A stretch of DNA of 64,000 nucleotides. Source: Vibrio superstes (GTDB taxonomy: Bacteria; Pseudomonadota; Gammaproteobacteria; Enterobacterales; Vibrionaceae). A program made the position numbers and the translations under genes. The notes below the pieces were generated by a model. The model worked only from the letters and a program-made list of their open reading frames with translations. It did not search any database and was not told the origin of the DNA. Position 1 is the stretch's first letter; every line of letters begins with the position of its first letter. The stretch lies in the NCBI RefSeq assembly GCF_003569005.1, contig NZ_BCUR01000004.1:310001-374000 (forward strand). The letters are read 5' to 3'. Below are positions 1 through 10,848 of the stretch, piece after piece.

Positions 1-1308
1 GTTGATTTAGACAAGGTATCCAAAGAAAACAAACAGATAGATGCACGCTTGCAACTCCAGCAGATCACTTTGGATATGCTAGAGCCCCTGTTCGGCGAAT
101 TCAGCAAGGTGGGAGCGGATATTAACTCTGACATTCAATTACAAGGCCCTGTTGAACAGCCTAAGATCTTTGGCGACTTTAGAATTGAGAACATTGTCGC
201 CACCGGTGATATCAGCCCTATTGACGTGACCTCTGGTCAAGTAATAGCGAAATTCTCCGGTTATCAAGGTGACTTCGATGCCAAAATCAAGACCGAAGAG
301 GGGGAGCTCTTGATCACCGGTAACAATGATTGGCAAGACATGACAGATTGGCGAGCTAACTACAATATTTCCGCCAACCAATTGCTAGTGGATGTTCCCC
401 CTGTAGTGAAGGCGAAAATTGAACCTGATATTGATGTCGCTATCTCTCCTGGCCTCATTGACGTGAAAGGAGAGGTGAGATTACCTTGGGGAAGAATTAC
501 CGTTGAGGAACTTCCACCGTCAGCAATTTCAGTGTCTTCGGATGAGGTGATTTTAGATAAAGACCTAAAACCATTAGAGAAAAGCTCTGATTTCCCATTT
601 GCGATTAAGACGGATATCAAGGTCATTATTGGCAATGACTTTTTGCTAAATGCTTTCGGCTTGAAAGGTGGCCTTGTCGGTGAAATCAATGTCACTCAAA
701 AGAATGAGGCTCCGTTCATTCTTGGAGAGGTAAATATTGTCGATGGTAAATATCGCTCCTTTGGTCAAGACTTAATTATTGATGAGGGTAAGGTCCAGTT
801 TAATGGGCCTGCAGATCAACCGTATCTGTCGATTAAAGCGATTCGAAACCCAGACAATACTGAGGACGACGTCGTAGCAGGTATCCAAGTTACAGGCCCT
901 GCCGATGAACCTAGCATCGAAGTGTTCTCCGAACCCTCTATGCCTCAAGCGAATGCCTTATCGTATATTTTGCGAGGGCAGGATATAGATAGCGACTCTG
1001 GCGGTAATGCCATGACGACAGCGCTTATCGGTTTGAGTTTGGCTCGAAGTGGACGTGTCGTCGGTGAGATCGGCGAAGCCTTTGGGGTGAGCGATCTGCA
1101 ATTAGATACGACAGGTACCGGAGATGATTCTCAGGTCACGGTAAGTGGCTACATTCTCCCTGGCTTACAGGTCAAATACGGTGTGGGTATTTTTGAACCC
1201 GTTGGTGAGTTCACATTCCGCTATCGATTGATGAAAGACCTGTATTTAGAAGTGATGTCAGGCACAGATAGCGCCGTAGATTTATTGTATCAGTTTGAAT
1301 TCGATTAA
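1..1308 (+). CDS. tamB: TamB, C-terminal part (5' end outside window)
   Basis: TamB is an inner-membrane-anchored periplasmic protein that works with the outer-membrane protein TamA in outer-membrane assembly and lipid transport. The frame is open from base 1, so this is the last ~435 residues of a protein usually well above 1000 aa. The visible part has the TamB/DUF490 C-terminal domain: alternating beta-strand sequence, a segment around SYILRGQDIDSDSGG and a terminal FRYRLMKDLYLEV strand ending in aromatic FEFD. ytfP follows after 15 bp, the conserved tamA-tamB-ytfP order, so tamA is expected to the left. Family identity is secure; the N-terminal anchor cannot be checked here. Confidence 0.95.
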   Translation, partial: VDLDKVSKENKQIDARLQLQQITLDMLEPLFGEFSKVGADINSDIQLQGPVEQPKIFGDFRIENIVATGDISPIDVTSGQVIAKFSGYQGDFDAKIKTEEGELLITGNNDWQDMTDWRANYNISANQLLVDVPPVVKAKIEPDIDVAISPGLIDVKGEVRLPWGRITVEELPPSAISVSSDEVILDKDLKPLEKSSDFPFAIKTDIKVIIGNDFLLNAFGLKGGLVGEINVTQKNEAPFILGEVNIVDGKYRSFGQDLIIDEGKVQFNGPADQPYLSIKAIRNPDNTEDDVVAGIQVTGPADEPSIEVFSEPSMPQANALSYILRGQDIDSDSGGNAMTTALIGLSLARSGRVVGEIGEAFGVSDLQLDTTGTGDDSQVTVSGYILPGLQVKYGVGIFEPVGEFTFRYRLMKDLYLEVMSGTDSAVDLLYQFEFD

Positions 1309-1323
1309 GCATAGGGTGAAGGT

Positions 1324-1668
1324 ATGCAGCATTTAGTTTTTGTTTATGGAACCTTGAGACGAGATGAAGCGAATCATTACCTTCTACAAGGAAGTGAGTT
1401 GCTAGGCGTGTTTGAGACGCCACCACAGTACGCACTTTATGACTTCAGCACGCTACCAGGCATTGTTGAGGGCCACGAGGTCATCACCGGAGAGGTCTAT
1501 AGGATCAGTGATGAGGTGCTTGCCAAGCTGGATATTTTTGAAGATGTGCCAATTGAGTACAGAAGAGAAACCATCGATACTCCCTTCGGTGAGGCATGGA
1601 TCTATATTTACCAAGGAACTGAATCAGGCAAAGCGATAGAGTCAGGAGATTGGAACTTACGTAATTAG
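1324..1668 (+). CDS. ytfP: YtfP-like gamma-glutamylcyclotransferase family protein
   Basis: A 114-aa cytoplasmic protein of the YtfP/GGCT-like fold. The N-terminal FVYGTLRR loop is the signature YGTL substrate-binding motif, and the length matches E. coli YtfP (~113 aa). The ATG is preceded by AGGGTGAAGG. The gene sits 15 bp after tamB, as in enterobacteria, so it is probably co-transcribed. The family is thought to act on gamma-glutamyl compounds, but the physiological substrate of YtfP itself is unsettled, so the exact reaction is not assigned. An overlapping frame inside the gene was discarded because it lacks a ribosome binding site. Confidence 0.93.
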   Translation: MQHLVFVYGTLRRDEANHYLLQGSELLGVFETPPQYALYDFSTLPGIVEGHEVITGEVYRISDEVLAKLDIFEDVPIEYRRETIDTPFGEAWIYIYQGTESGKAIESGDWNLRN

Positions 1669-1706
1669 GCCAATAGGCTCTAATCATATTAAACAAGGAA
1701 GTATGC

Positions 1707-2228
1707 ATGAAATGGATGTTAACGGCGTTGAGTTGCGTGTTGCTATGGGGCTGTGTGGGTAAACCGGATCAGATCACTCCGGTAAACAACTTTGAGTTAG
1801 AAAGGTATCTTGGCAAGTGGTATGAGATCGCTCGTCTTGATCATTCCTTTGAGCGGGGCATGAATCAAGTCTCCGCGGAATACTCGATGCGCGAAGATGG
1901 CGGCGTTAAAGTGTTAAACAGTGGCTATTCCACAGAAGACAAAGAGTGGAACAGTGCTGAGGGTAAGGCCTATTTCGTTGAGTCTGAAGACTTGGGATAT
2001 TTGAAGGTTTCCTTCTTTGGACCTTTTTACGGCTCCTACATCGTCTTTGACTTAGAAAAGCAAAACTATGATTATGCCTTTGTCTCTGGACCAAATCATT
2101 CCTACCTTTGGCTACTTTCGAGAACGCCGCAGATAAGCGATGACATAAAGCAGAAATTTAAAAGCCAAGCTAAAGAGCTTGGCTTTGATACTAGCGAATT
2201 AATCTGGGTCGAACAGACGGCAGATTAG
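1707..2228 (+). CDS. blc: Outer-membrane lipocalin lipoprotein Blc
   Basis: Bacterial lipocalin of 173 aa, close to E. coli Blc (177 aa). A short signal peptide ends in the lipobox LLWGC, with lipidated Cys at residue 16 and Val next, so it should be sorted to the outer membrane. The lipocalin GxW motif is seen as [10 protein letters not shown] near residues 32-41. Blc proteins bind fatty acids or lysophospholipids in an eight-stranded barrel and are tied to envelope stress or stationary phase. The stop codon overlaps the end of the convergent fbp gene by 4 bp, so there is no separate terminator. It follows ytfP by 38 bp and may share its transcript. Confidence 0.93.
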   Translation: MKWMLTALSCVLLWGCVGKPDQITPVNNFELERYLGKWYEIARLDHSFERGMNQVSAEYSMREDGGVKVLNSGYSTEDKEWNSAEGKAYFVESEDLGYLKVSFFGPFYGSYIVFDLEKQNYDYAFVSGPNHSYLWLLSRTPQISDDIKQKFKSQAKELGFDTSELIWVEQTAD

Positions 2229-3241
2229 TACTGGTCAGGATTATCGCGCATGAAACCGTGCAAGGTTTCTACCATGTCGGTCGAGCCTGCGAAGAATGGA
2301 ACACGTTGGTGCAATTCTTCAGGCTTGATCTCCATAATGCGACGCTCGCCATCGGTAGCTTCACCACCAGCTTGCTCTGCTAGGAAAGCGATTGGGTTGC
2401 ACTCATAAAGAAGACGCAGTTTGCCGGTTGGGTAAGCGCGGGTGCTAGGGTAAAGGAAGATACCACCTAACAGTAGGTTACGGTGGAAATCTGATACCAA
2501 AGAACCAATGTAGCGAGACGTGTAAGGGCGCTTACCTGCTTCATCTTCTTCCTGACAGTATTTGATGTACTTCTTCACTCCCGCAGGGAAGTTAATGTAG
2601 TTACCCTCGTTGATAGAGTAGATAAAGCCCTGCTTAGGAATACGCATGTCTTCGTGCGACAGACAGAAAGAACCGATAGACGGATCGTAAGTGAAGCCGT
2701 GAACGCCTTTACCCGTTGTGTAAACTAGCATGGTTGAAGAACCATAGATCACGTAACCAGAGGCTACTTGCTCTGTACCTGGTTGTAGGAAATCACGAGC
2801 TTCTGTTGGGCCACCAATCGGAGATAAGCGACGGTAGATAGAGAAGATAGTACCTACAGATACGTTTACATCGATGTTGCTAGAACCATCTAGAGGATCC
2901 ATCAATACCACGTATTTTGCTTGTTTGTTTATCTCACTGTCGAAAGAAACGAAGTCGTCTTCTTCTTCACTCGCAATACCACAAACTTGGTCACGGTTTT
3001 CAAGAGCAGCTTTGAAGGTATCGTTTGCTAATACATCCAGTTTTTGTTGTGCTTCGCCTTGAATGTTTTCTGCACCGGCTGCACCTGTAATATCAACAAG
3101 GCCTGCCTTGTTGATTTCACGGTGTACCACTTTAGCCGCCAGATTAATTGACGACAACAGAGACGAGAGATCACCGCTAGCATGGGGGAAGTCATGCTGC
3201 TTCTCGATAATAAATTCACCTAACGTTCTTAAATTGGACAT
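2225..3241 (-). CDS. fbp: Fructose-1,6-bisphosphatase class I
   Basis: Hydrolyses fructose 1,6-bisphosphate to fructose 6-phosphate, the committed cytosolic step of gluconeogenesis. The 338-aa protein matches the class I family (E. coli Fbp 332 aa). The metal and substrate site is clear: an acidic EEEDD stretch followed by [16 protein letters not shown]. The C-terminal substrate region includes [12 protein letters not shown] and [13 protein letters not shown]. It is divergent from mpl across ~220 bp that contains a CRP-like sequence, and its 3' end overlaps blc by 4 bp. The start ATG is the natural one, reading [12 protein letters not shown]. Confidence 0.97.
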   Translation of the reverse strand: MSNLRTLGEFIIEKQHDFPHASGDLSSLLSSINLAAKVVHREINKAGLVDITGAAGAENIQGEAQQKLDVLANDTFKAALENRDQVCGIASEEEDDFVSFDSEINKQAKYVVLMDPLDGSSNIDVNVSVGTIFSIYRRLSPIGGPTEARDFLQPGTEQVASGYVIYGSSTMLVYTTGKGVHGFTYDPSIGSFCLSHEDMRIPKQGFIYSINEGNYINFPAGVKKYIKYCQEEDEAGKRPYTSRYIGSLVSDFHRNLLLGGIFLYPSTRAYPTGKLRLLYECNPIAFLAEQAGGEATDGERRIMEIKPEELHQRVPFFAGSTDMVETLHGFMRDNPDQY

Positions 3242-3322
3242 GGGGGGTTCCGTTTATTTGTATGACAAGTTCTTTTTTTAGCCAAATATACAGCACAAAA
3301 CATATTACGACACGCGAAGTAA

Positions 3323-3337
3323 CTGATCTATTTCACA
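3323..3337. promoter_or_regulatory. CRP-like site between fbp and mpl
   Basis: The sequence CTGATCTATTTCACA has a perfect right half (TCACA) and a left half one base away from TGTGA, correctly spaced by six. It also matches the consensus spacer at TCTA. It lies ~85-95 bp upstream of the fbp start and ~125 bp upstream of mpl. CRP control of a gluconeogenic gene is plausible but inferred only from the motif. Confidence 0.4.
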
Positions 3338-3459
3338 GTTTTCTGACTTTCATCACTCGCAATGCTATGGGTTAGTGTCCAGAATCTGGTTAGAATCAAG
3401 TATAAGGCTTATTGGCTCACCTTGGGATAGAGCCACCTCTCAAAGCAAATGGAAACTTT

Positions 3460-4800
3460 ATGCATATTCATATACTCGGAATTTGCGGCACCTTTATGGG
3501 TGGCGCTGCAGTACTAGCAAAGCAGCTTGGTCACAAAGTGACGGGGAGTGATGCAAATGTTTATCCTCCAATGAGCACACTGCTTGAGTCGGAAGGGGTT
3601 GAGATAATCCAAGGCTACGACCCAGAGCAACTGGAGCCTCGTCCAGATCTAGTGGTTATCGGTAATGCAATGAGTCGCGGTAACCCTTGCGTTGAATATG
3701 TGTTGGACAACAATCTTAAATACACCTCAGGCCCGCAGTGGTTACAAGAATTCCTTTTACACGATCGCTGGGTGCTGGCTGTGGCGGGCACTCATGGTAA
3801 AACGACCACTTCAAGTATGCTGGCTTGGATATTGGAAGACTGTGGCTATGAGCCAGGGTTTCTTGTGGGCGGTGTGCTGGGCAACTTTGAACAATCTGCT
3901 CGCCTCGGCGGCAGTATGTTTTTTGTGGTAGAGGCTGACGAATACGACAGTGCCTTTTTTGACAAGCGCTCTAAGTTTGTTCATTACCACCCTCGTACTC
4001 TAGTGATGAATAATCTCGAGTTTGACCACGCAGATATCTTTGATGACCTAGAAGCCATCAAGCGCCAGTTTCATCATTTAGTCAGAACCGTTCCGAGTAA
4101 CGGGCGCATTTTATCTCCTGCCGACGATGAAGCCTTGAGTGATGTGCTGTCGCGCGGATGCTGGAGTGAAACCGAATTCTCCAGCAAAGACTGGCAAGTG
4201 AAAAAACAAAAAGCAGACGGTAGCCACTTTGAGGTGCATTTGAAGCAACAGAAAGTCGGTGAGGTGAAGTGGGACCTAGTAGGCGACCACAATGTAAATA
4301 ACGCCTTGATGGCAATAGCGGCGGCGAGACACGTGGGCGTTGTTCCTGATTTGGCTTGCGAGTCTTTGGGCCGATTTATTAATACCAAGCGTCGCTTAGA
4401 ACTGAAAGGGGAAGTTAATGGTATCACCGTTTACGATGACTTTGCCCATCACCCAACAGCGGTTGAACTCACCTTAGATGGTTTGCGTAATAAAGTCGGA
4501 GAGCAAAGAATATTTGCGGTGCTAGAGCCAAGATCAAGCACTATGAAGATGGGTGTTCACAAAGATACTCTTGCGGCGTCCCTAGGCTTGGCTGATAAGG
4601 TATTTCTTTATCAGCCTGACAGCATAGAATGGTCAGTGGAGGATATTGCACAGCAGTGCTCTCAGCCAGCGCAAGCATCTAACTCAGTGGATGATATTGT
4701 CAAATCTTTAGTCGAAGAGACGAGACCCGGCGATCATATATTGGTCATGAGCAATGGTGGCTTTGAGGGAATCCATACTAAGCTTCTACAAGCACTATAG
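3460..4800 (+). CDS. mpl: UDP-N-acetylmuramate:L-Ala-gamma-D-Glu-meso-DAP ligase
   Basis: Murein-recycling ligase that attaches the salvaged tripeptide to UDP-MurNAc in the cytoplasm. The start used is the ATG giving [15 protein letters not shown], which matches the family and follows a GGAA sequence; an in-frame ATG 48 bp upstream would add an unlikely tail. Mur-ligase features are intact: ATP loop [10 protein letters not shown], the [10 protein letters not shown] segment, [12 protein letters not shown] and the C-terminal domain with [10 protein letters not shown]. At 446 aa it is slightly shorter than E. coli Mpl (457). ubiX follows 14 bp downstream, so the two are probably co-transcribed. 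Confidence 0.96.
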   Translation: MHIHILGICGTFMGGAAVLAKQLGHKVTGSDANVYPPMSTLLESEGVEIIQGYDPEQLEPRPDLVVIGNAMSRGNPCVEYVLDNNLKYTSGPQWLQEFLLHDRWVLAVAGTHGKTTTSSMLAWILEDCGYEPGFLVGGVLGNFEQSARLGGSMFFVVEADEYDSAFFDKRSKFVHYHPRTLVMNNLEFDHADIFDDLEAIKRQFHHLVRTVPSNGRILSPADDEALSDVLSRGCWSETEFSSKDWQVKKQKADGSHFEVHLKQQKVGEVKWDLVGDHNVNNALMAIAAARHVGVVPDLACESLGRFINTKRRLELKGEVNGITVYDDFAHHPTAVELTLDGLRNKVGEQRIFAVLEPRSSTMKMGVHKDTLAASLGLADKVFLYQPDSIEWSVEDIAQQCSQPAQASNSVDDIVKSLVEETRPGDHILVMSNGGFEGIHTKLLQAL

Positions 4801-4814
4801 GTAGCGGAACATTA

Positions 4815-5444
4815 ATGCAGCGTAACCAACAACAAAAAAGCATCACACTGGCGATGACTGGAGCCTCTGGGGCTCCTTACGGCCTAGCATTGCTCAAGAA
4901 ACTGCTAGAGGCGGATTATAAGGTTTTCTTTCTTGTCTCTTCTGCGGCCCGTGTAGTGTTAGCCACTGAGCATAATCTTAAGCTTCCTAGCGGTCCTGAT
5001 GCTATTAAAGCAGCACTGGTGAAGCATTTGGGTTGTGATGACACCAAGCTGGTGGTGTGTGGTAAAGAAGACTGGTTCTCTCCAGTGGCATCAGGTTCAG
5101 CCGCGCCTAAGCAGATGATCGTGTGTCCTTGCTCTGCAGGAAGCCTTGCCTCGATTGCTCATGGTATCTCTGACAATCTTATTGAGCGCGCTGCAGACGT
5201 GGTGCTTAAAGAGCGTGGTCAGTTGATCTTGGTGGTGCGTGAGACACCATTCTCAACGTTACACCTAGAGAATATGCTTAAGCTGTCCAAGATAGGGGCG
5301 ACGATTATGCCAGCTGCACCGGGCTTTTATCATCAACCGCAGTCTATTGAAGATCTGGTTAACTTCATGGTGGCACGAGTACTCGACCATATCGGTGTGA
5401 ACCAAGATTTGGTTCAGCCCTGGGGCTACGATAGGCGTGAGTAA
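4815..5444 (+). CDS. ubiX: Flavin prenyltransferase UbiX
   Basis: Makes the prenylated FMN cofactor used by the decarboxylase UbiD in ubiquinone synthesis. The 209-aa protein has the Rossmann-like start TGASGAPYG (residues ~15-23), the conserved [14 protein letters not shown] region and a C-terminal RVLDHIGV segment. It is about 20 residues longer than E. coli UbiX, mostly at the N terminus (QRNQQQKS). It lies 14 bp after mpl and ends in front of a strong bidirectional terminator shared with the convergent PhoH-family gene. Confidence 0.95.
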   Translation: MQRNQQQKSITLAMTGASGAPYGLALLKKLLEADYKVFFLVSSAARVVLATEHNLKLPSGPDAIKAALVKHLGCDDTKLVVCGKEDWFSPVASGSAAPKQMIVCPCSAGSLASIAHGISDNLIERAADVVLKERGQLILVVRETPFSTLHLENMLKLSKIGATIMPAAPGFYHQPQSIEDLVNFMVARVLDHIGVNQDLVQPWGYDRRE

Positions 5445-5452
5445 TGGGTTCA

Positions 5453-5489
5453 AAAGAGTAACGCCTGCGATAAGCTGGCGTTACTCTTT
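5453..5489. terminator. Bidirectional terminator between ubiX and PIN-PhoH gene
   Basis: A perfect 13-bp inverted repeat (AAAGAGTAACGCC, its complement at 5477-5489) with an 11-nt loop. The A- and T-rich outer ends suit termination in both directions between two convergent genes. Confidence 0.85.
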
Positions 5490-5504
5490 CTATACTCCTG
5501 TGAA

Positions 5505-6881
5505 TTAAAGATTCTCCTCGGCAAATTCTGCTAGTCGGCTTCGCACAACACCGTTGAGGTGAATGTTTGCCGAGCCTTCAAAATTCTTGAAGCGCTCCAC
5601 CATGTAGGTTAAGCCTGAAGTAACAGGGGTCAAATAAGCGGAGTCTATCTGTGCAAGGTTACCAGAGCAGACAATCTTAGTGCCCTCACCACAGCGAGTA
5701 ATAATGGTCTTGATCTGCGAAGCAGTAAGGTTTTGGCACTCATCCAATAAAACAAAAGCGTTTTGAATGGAGCGTCCGCGCATAAAGTTAATAGATTTAA
5801 ACTGAATGTTGGCCTTCTCGCAAATATAACGCAGTGACCCTTCCGTACAATGGTCGTTCTTGTGTAGGGCCTCTAGGGTATCGGTGACTGCAGCAAGCCA
5901 AGGCAACATTTTTTCTTCCTCGTTACCAGGTAAGAAACCGATGGATTCTCCGATCTCCGGAGTATTGCGAGTCACGATGATCTTATCGAACATGTTTTGT
6001 TCAACGCTTTGTTCAAGAGCGGCGGCCATGGCTAGCAAGGTTTTACCACTGCCTGCTGCACCCGTTAATATCACCAAGTCGATATCAGGATCCATGAGAG
6101 CATCGAGTGCCATCCCTTGATACACATTCTTCGGTCTAATATCCCAAGCGCGACGACTCATGATCTTGTCTCGACTTAGATCTTTTAGAGTGACTGACTC
6201 CGAGTCTATCTCGGTTACACGGGCGGCAAAGTCGCTGTCAGAATCTAAAATGTATTGGTTTATGTAGGGCTGTTCGATACTGGATTGGCTAATTAGGTGG
6301 TGGGTTTTTCCGGCTAGGGCGATTGAGTTGACTTCGCTTATTTTGTCCCAAAATGTGCCTTCATATTGAACAAATCCTTTGGTCAGGTACTGCACGTCGT
6401 CAATGAGTTGGTCGGTGCGATAGTCCTCTACGTGCCGGACGCCTGCACCTTTGGCGCGTAGCCGCATATTGATGTCTTTGGTGACGAGCACTACATCACG
6501 TGGTGAGCGTTTGTTTTGTAGGTAGATAACGGCATTGAGTATTCGATTATCCCCCGCCTTATCCGCGAAGGCTCTTACCGTTTCTTGCAGTTCAAAATCA
6601 GCCAGTATCGAAAGCGTGCCTGTCGATTTTGAGTCATTGTTAAAACGGATACCCTCAGATATCTGATCGGGAGTCGCTTCGCGAAATAAATCCTCCAGAG
6701 TACGAATCGCAACGCGCGCATCACGAGCTACATCTCGTTTGCTGTCTTTGATTCGGTCTAGTTCTTCTAACACCGTCATGGGAATGACGACGTCGTGTTC
6801 TTGAAAGGAAAAAATGGCGTGTGGTTCGTGAAGTAGGATGTTGGTGTCGAGTACGAAAATCTTGCGTTCGCTATCACCCAT
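5505..6881 (-). CDS. PIN-domain/PhoH-type ATPase (PhoH2 family)
   Basis: A 458-aa fusion of an N-terminal PIN nuclease domain and a C-terminal PhoH ATPase. PIN acidic residues are visible at Asp12 (FVLDTNILL), Glu39/Glu40 (TVLEELD), Asp111 (AGDNRILN) and Asp136 (VTKDINMR). The ATPase has Walker A GAAGSGKT at 274-281 and Walker B-like VLLDECQN. PhoH2 proteins are reported as ATP-dependent RNA helicase/RNases; in some actinobacteria they pair with a small antitoxin, but no partner ORF lies next to this one. It is convergent with ubiX and divergent from rapA. The domain call is firm; its RNA target is unknown. Confidence 0.93.
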   Translation of the reverse strand: MGDSERKIFVLDTNILLHEPHAIFSFQEHDVVIPMTVLEELDRIKDSKRDVARDARVAIRTLEDLFREATPDQISEGIRFNNDSKSTGTLSILADFELQETVRAFADKAGDNRILNAVIYLQNKRSPRDVVLVTKDINMRLRAKGAGVRHVEDYRTDQLIDDVQYLTKGFVQYEGTFWDKISEVNSIALAGKTHHLISQSSIEQPYINQYILDSDSDFAARVTEIDSESVTLKDLSRDKIMSRRAWDIRPKNVYQGMALDALMDPDIDLVILTGAAGSGKTLLAMAAALEQSVEQNMFDKIIVTRNTPEIGESIGFLPGNEEEKMLPWLAAVTDTLEALHKNDHCTEGSLRYICEKANIQFKSINFMRGRSIQNAFVLLDECQNLTASQIKTIITRCGEGTKIVCSGNLAQIDSAYLTPVTSGLTYMVERFKNFEGSANIHLNGVVRSRLAEFAEENL

Positions 6882-7011
6882 AAGCGTCTCCTTTGCTTAT
6901 CTGACGTTGTGTATCCAAGCGATCTCAAAACCCAGTTTGTAGACTGGTGAAGAGAGTCCAGTTAGATATCGAATACCTCTTCTATTTTGAGTGTAGTTTG
7001 GTTTCATTTGT

Positions 7012-7039
7012 TTGACAGTTTGATTGCATAATTTATATC
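7012..7039 (+). promoter_or_regulatory. Candidate sigma-70 promoter toward rapA
   Basis: TTGACA (7012-7017) is followed after 16 bp by TATATC (7034-7039). It lies ~140 bp upstream of rapA in a 298-bp divergent gap. A second TACTAT element near 7080 could be an alternative -10 box. This is a motif call only. Confidence 0.4.
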
Positions 7040-7179
7040 CAGTGAAATTAAGGTTTTACGTGCCCCCCTTGCATCGATGTACTATGATGGCGCCCTTTTT
7101 CTGATAGGAAACTTAGCCAGATCTGCTCGGTTTTCTTCTACTATTGTTAGAGTCAAATTTATAAAAGGGTTTTAGCTGA

Positions 7180-10086
7180 ATGGCATTTGCGATTGGTCAA
7201 CGTTGGATTAGTGATACAGAGAGTGATTTAGGTCTTGGAACGATAGTTGCCATTGATGCGAGAACGGTAACCTTGATGTTTGCCGCCTCAGAAGAAGAGC
7301 GACTGTATGCTATCAGTGATGCCCCGATTACTCGTGTTACCTTTGCTGCTGGCGATACCATCGAAGCGCATGAAGGCTGGTCACTGAACGTTGAACAGGT
7401 CATTGAAGAGAAAGAGGTGCTTTGCTACGTAGGCACGCGTGAAGATACCGGTGAGCAAGGCGTGGAGCTTCGAGAGATTTTCCTAAGTCACCAGATCCGT
7501 TTCAACAAGCCACAAGACAAGCTGTTTACCGGACAAATTGACCGCATGGACAATTTTGTATTGCGTTATCAGGCTTTGAATAACCAATACCAGCAGCATA
7601 GAAGCCCACTTCGAGGGTTGACGGGTATGCGTGCTGGTTTGATTCCTCATCAGCTGTTCATTGCTCAAGAAGTCGGGCGTCGATACGCACCGCGTGTTTT
7701 ACTGGCCGATGAAGTAGGTCTAGGTAAAACCATTGAAGCCGGCATGATCATCCATCAGCAAGTACTGGCGGGTCGTGCTGAACGAATTCTTATCGTGGTG
7801 CCTGAGACGCTGACACATCAATGGCTGGTGGAAATGATGCGTCGCTTCAACTTGCATTTCTCTGTATTTGACGAAGAGCGCTGTGTTGAGGCTTTTGCAG
7901 AAGCAGCCAACCCATTTGATACACAGCAGTTGGTGCTTTGCTCGCTGGATTTCCTTAAGAGCAGCCCTAAGCGCCATCAACAGGCGTTAGAAGCCGAGTG
8001 GGACTTGTTGGTTGTCGATGAGGCTCATCACCTTGAGTGGAGTCTTGAGGCGCCAAGCCCTGAGTATATGGCTGTCGAATCGCTAGCATCAAAGATTCCT
8101 GCTGTACTGCTGCTAACCGCAACGCCAGAGCAATTAGGTCGTGAAAGCCACTTTGCGAGGCTACGCCTATTAGATCCAGACCGCTTCTATGATTACCAGG
8201 CCTTTGTTAGTGAAGAAGAAAATTACGCTCCTGTGGCAGAGGCCGTAAGCCAGTTGCTTTCAGGTCAAGCGCTACCTAATGATGCTAAGAATCAAATTAC
8301 AGAGCTGTTATCCGAGCAAGACGTAGAGCCAATATTTAAGGCTATCTCTGATGAGCAGCACCCTGAACAGCAGGCATCGGCAAGACAAGAGCTGATTGAT
8401 AACCTGATGGATCGCCATGGTACGGGACGGGTGTTGTTCCGAAATACTCGTGCTGCGATTAAGGGATTCCCTGAACGCCGAGTGCACCTGCTCCCTATGC
8501 CTTTGCCAGAGCAATACGCCCGCGCTATTAAAGTGTCAAAGATGTTCAATGTTGACCTGCCAATAGAAAAACAAGCAGGCATCATGCTTTACCCTGAAGA
8601 GGTCTTCCAAGAGCTAGGAGATACTGGCTCGTGGTGGCAATTTGATAGCCGAGTAGATTGGCTGATCGAGAAGGTGAAAGAAAAGCGCTCTGAAAAGGTA
8701 CTGGTTATTGCATCAAGAGCCACGACAGCATTGCAACTTGAACAAGCATTGCGTGAGCGTGAAGGCATTCGAGCTACTGTGTTCCATGAAGGCATGTCGA
8801 TTATAGAGCGTGATAAAGCGGCCGCTTACTTTGCTCAAGAAGAGGGCGGCGCGCAAGTACTGATCTGTTCAGAGATTGGCTCAGAGGGACGTAACTTCCA
8901 GTTTGCTAATCAGTTAGTGATGTTTGACCTGCCATTTAACCCAGACTTACTAGAGCAGCGTATTGGTCGCTTGGATCGTATTGGTCAGAATTCTGATATT
9001 GATGTATTCGTACCTTACTTAGAGGGCAGCTCTCAAGGCGTGCTGGCGCATTGGTACAATGAAGGCCTTAACGCCTTTGCTGAAACCTGCCCAACGGGTC
9101 GTACTGTGTATGAGAAGTTCTCTTATGAGTTAACGGAGATGATCGCGACTGGTGATAGCTCAGCGCTTCCAGATGTGATTGCTCAATCGGCAAAGATTAA
9201 CCAACAGCTTAAACAAGATTTAGAGCAAGGCCGTGACCGACTATTAGAGATGCACTCTAATGGCGGTGAGCGAGCGCAGGACTTGGTTCATGAAATTGCC
9301 TCTAAAGACAATGATACCCAGTTCGTTAGTTTTGCCCTTAGCCTATTTGATTGTATTGGGCTAAACCAAGACGATAAAGGAGAGAATGCACTGGTCGTAA
9401 CTCCTTCTGAGCACATGCTAGTGCCGAGTTATCCAGGGCTTCCATATGATGGTGCAACCATCACCTTTGATCGTGATACGGCGCTTTCCCGCGAAGATAT
9501 GAACTTCATGTCTTGGGAGCACCCAATGATTCAAGGCGGTATTGATTTACTGCTGAGTGAAGGAGTGGGGGCGTCAGCGGTTTCTTTATTAAAAAACAAA
9601 GCCTTGCCAGTGGGTACTATGCTTTTAGAGTTGGTGTATCTGGTCGATGCACAAGCGCCTAAACGCAGTGGTATTTCCCGCTTCTTACCGCAAACGCCAA
9701 TTCGCTTGATGCTAGACGGTAAAGGCAACGATCTCTCTGAGCAGGTTGAGTTTGATAGCTTTAATCGCCAGTTGAGCCCGATTAATCGTCATATGGCCAG
9801 CAAGTTAGTTACCTCTGTTCAAACGCAGGTTCAGGCCTTGATTGCTAAGGGTGATGAGAAAGTATTGCCAAAGCATGAGCAAGTTAAGCAACAAGCTAAG
9901 GCTGAAATGCAAGCGAGCTTAAGTGCTGAGCTAGAACGTCTACTTGCCCTTAAAGCGGTTAACCCTAACATTCGAGACGAGGAAGTATCGGCAATCGAAG
10001 AGCAAATTAGCGAGCTCGGTGGCTTTATTTCTCAAGCGCAGATTCAATTAGATTCATTACGCTTGATCGTTGTTTCCCATAACTAA
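7180..10086 (+). CDS. rapA: RNA polymerase-associated ATPase RapA
   Basis: Swi2/Snf2-type ATPase that binds RNA polymerase and promotes its recycling. The 968 aa equal the E. coli RapA length. Tandem SH3-like domains occupy the first ~110 residues ([16 protein letters not shown]). Helicase motif I is DEVGLGKT at 177-184, motif II is DEAHH, and motifs V/VI appear as [13 protein letters not shown] and [11 protein letters not shown]. The C-terminal RapA-specific region is complete. rluA follows after 15 bp and a dehydrogenase 9 bp later, suggesting one operon. Confidence 0.98.
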   Translation: MAFAIGQRWISDTESDLGLGTIVAIDARTVTLMFAASEEERLYAISDAPITRVTFAAGDTIEAHEGWSLNVEQVIEEKEVLCYVGTREDTGEQGVELREIFLSHQIRFNKPQDKLFTGQIDRMDNFVLRYQALNNQYQQHRSPLRGLTGMRAGLIPHQLFIAQEVGRRYAPRVLLADEVGLGKTIEAGMIIHQQVLAGRAERILIVVPETLTHQWLVEMMRRFNLHFSVFDEERCVEAFAEAANPFDTQQLVLCSLDFLKSSPKRHQQALEAEWDLLVVDEAHHLEWSLEAPSPEYMAVESLASKIPAVLLLTATPEQLGRESHFARLRLLDPDRFYDYQAFVSEEENYAPVAEAVSQLLSGQALPNDAKNQITELLSEQDVEPIFKAISDEQHPEQQASARQELIDNLMDRHGTGRVLFRNTRAAIKGFPERRVHLLPMPLPEQYARAIKVSKMFNVDLPIEKQAGIMLYPEEVFQELGDTGSWWQFDSRVDWLIEKVKEKRSEKVLVIASRATTALQLEQALREREGIRATVFHEGMSIIERDKAAAYFAQEEGGAQVLICSEIGSEGRNFQFANQLVMFDLPFNPDLLEQRIGRLDRIGQNSDIDVFVPYLEGSSQGVLAHWYNEGLNAFAETCPTGRTVYEKFSYELTEMIATGDSSALPDVIAQSAKINQQLKQDLEQGRDRLLEMHSNGGERAQDLVHEIASKDNDTQFVSFALSLFDCIGLNQDDKGENALVVTPSEHMLVPSYPGLPYDGATITFDRDTALSREDMNFMSWEHPMIQGGIDLLLSEGVGASAVSLLKNKALPVGTMLLELVYLVDAQAPKRSGISRFLPQTPIRLMLDGKGNDLSEQVEFDSFNRQLSPINRHMASKLVTSVQTQVQALIAKGDEKVLPKHEQVKQQAKAEMQASLSAELERLLALKAVNPNIRDEEVSAIEEQISELGGFISQAQIQLDSLRLIVVSHN

Positions 10087-10101
10087 CACTGGAGTGAACA
10101 T

Positions 10102-10839
10102 ATGGCCATGACTGAGTACCATCCTCCAGTAGACCCGTGGATAGATATCATTTATCAAGATGAGCACATCTTGGTGGCCAATAAGCCTGCTGGCTTGTTG
10201 TCTGTTCCTGGTAGGGAAGAGCGCCACTACGATAGTCTATGGAGTCGTCTTGTCGAGGAGTATCCTGAGATCCAAGTGGTGCATCGCTTGGACATGGCCA
10301 CTTCTGGCTTAATGTTATTTGCCCTCAACAAAGAGGCCGAGCGTCACCTTAAAAAGCAATTTCAATATCGCTTAACGCACAAGGTGTATTATGCGCGAGT
10401 TTGGGGTGAGCTTGAGGAGAAAGAGGGGATCGTCGATCTCCCTCTGATCTGCGATTGGCCAAACAGACCTAGACAAAAGGTATGCACCCACGATGGCAAA
10501 CCTTCAAGAACGGATTATCAAAAGGTAGAGCAGGAAGAGAAGACCTGCATTGTGCGCCTTTTGCCTATTACCGGACGATCACACCAACTGCGTGTACATA
10601 TGAATGAAATGGGGCACTCCATTGTCGGTGATGAGTTTTATTCTGAAGGAGAGGCAAGGGCTTACTCTGAACGCTTGCAACTGCACTCTACGGAACTGAG
10701 CTTTTATCACCCAAAAGATGGCAAATTAGTCAGTATGTTTGTGCCATGCGACTTTTATCCTGAGGCAGAACCTTTAGTATTGAAACTCTACTCTGCGGAG
10801 CCTGAGTTACCCGATTATAAAACCTTGCCCAAGCATTAA
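10102..10839 (+). CDS. rluA: Dual-specificity rRNA/tRNA pseudouridine synthase RluA
   Basis: Isomerises U746 of 23S rRNA and U32 of several tRNAs. The catalytic motif HRLDMATSGLM (residues ~54-64) holds the conserved Asp, and VDLPLICDWPNRP plus ITGRSHQLRVH are typical of RluA. The 245-aa length exceeds E. coli RluA (219) through a longer C-terminal tail. The ATG is preceded by GGAGTGAAC. It sits in the rapA-rluA run, a pairing also seen in enterobacteria. Confidence 0.95.
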   Translation: MAMTEYHPPVDPWIDIIYQDEHILVANKPAGLLSVPGREERHYDSLWSRLVEEYPEIQVVHRLDMATSGLMLFALNKEAERHLKKQFQYRLTHKVYYARVWGELEEKEGIVDLPLICDWPNRPRQKVCTHDGKPSRTDYQKVEQEEKTCIVRLLPITGRSHQLRVHMNEMGHSIVGDEFYSEGEARAYSERLQLHSTELSFYHPKDGKLVSMFVPCDFYPEAEPLVLKLYSAEPELPDYKTLPKH

Positions 10840-10848
10840 GGATTACGC

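Noticed and set aside
5505..6881. A toxin-antitoxin reading of the PIN-PhoH gene.
   Set aside because: There is no small antitoxin ORF upstream or downstream; the gap to rapA has no frame with a ribosome binding site. The protein is the common chromosomal PhoH2.
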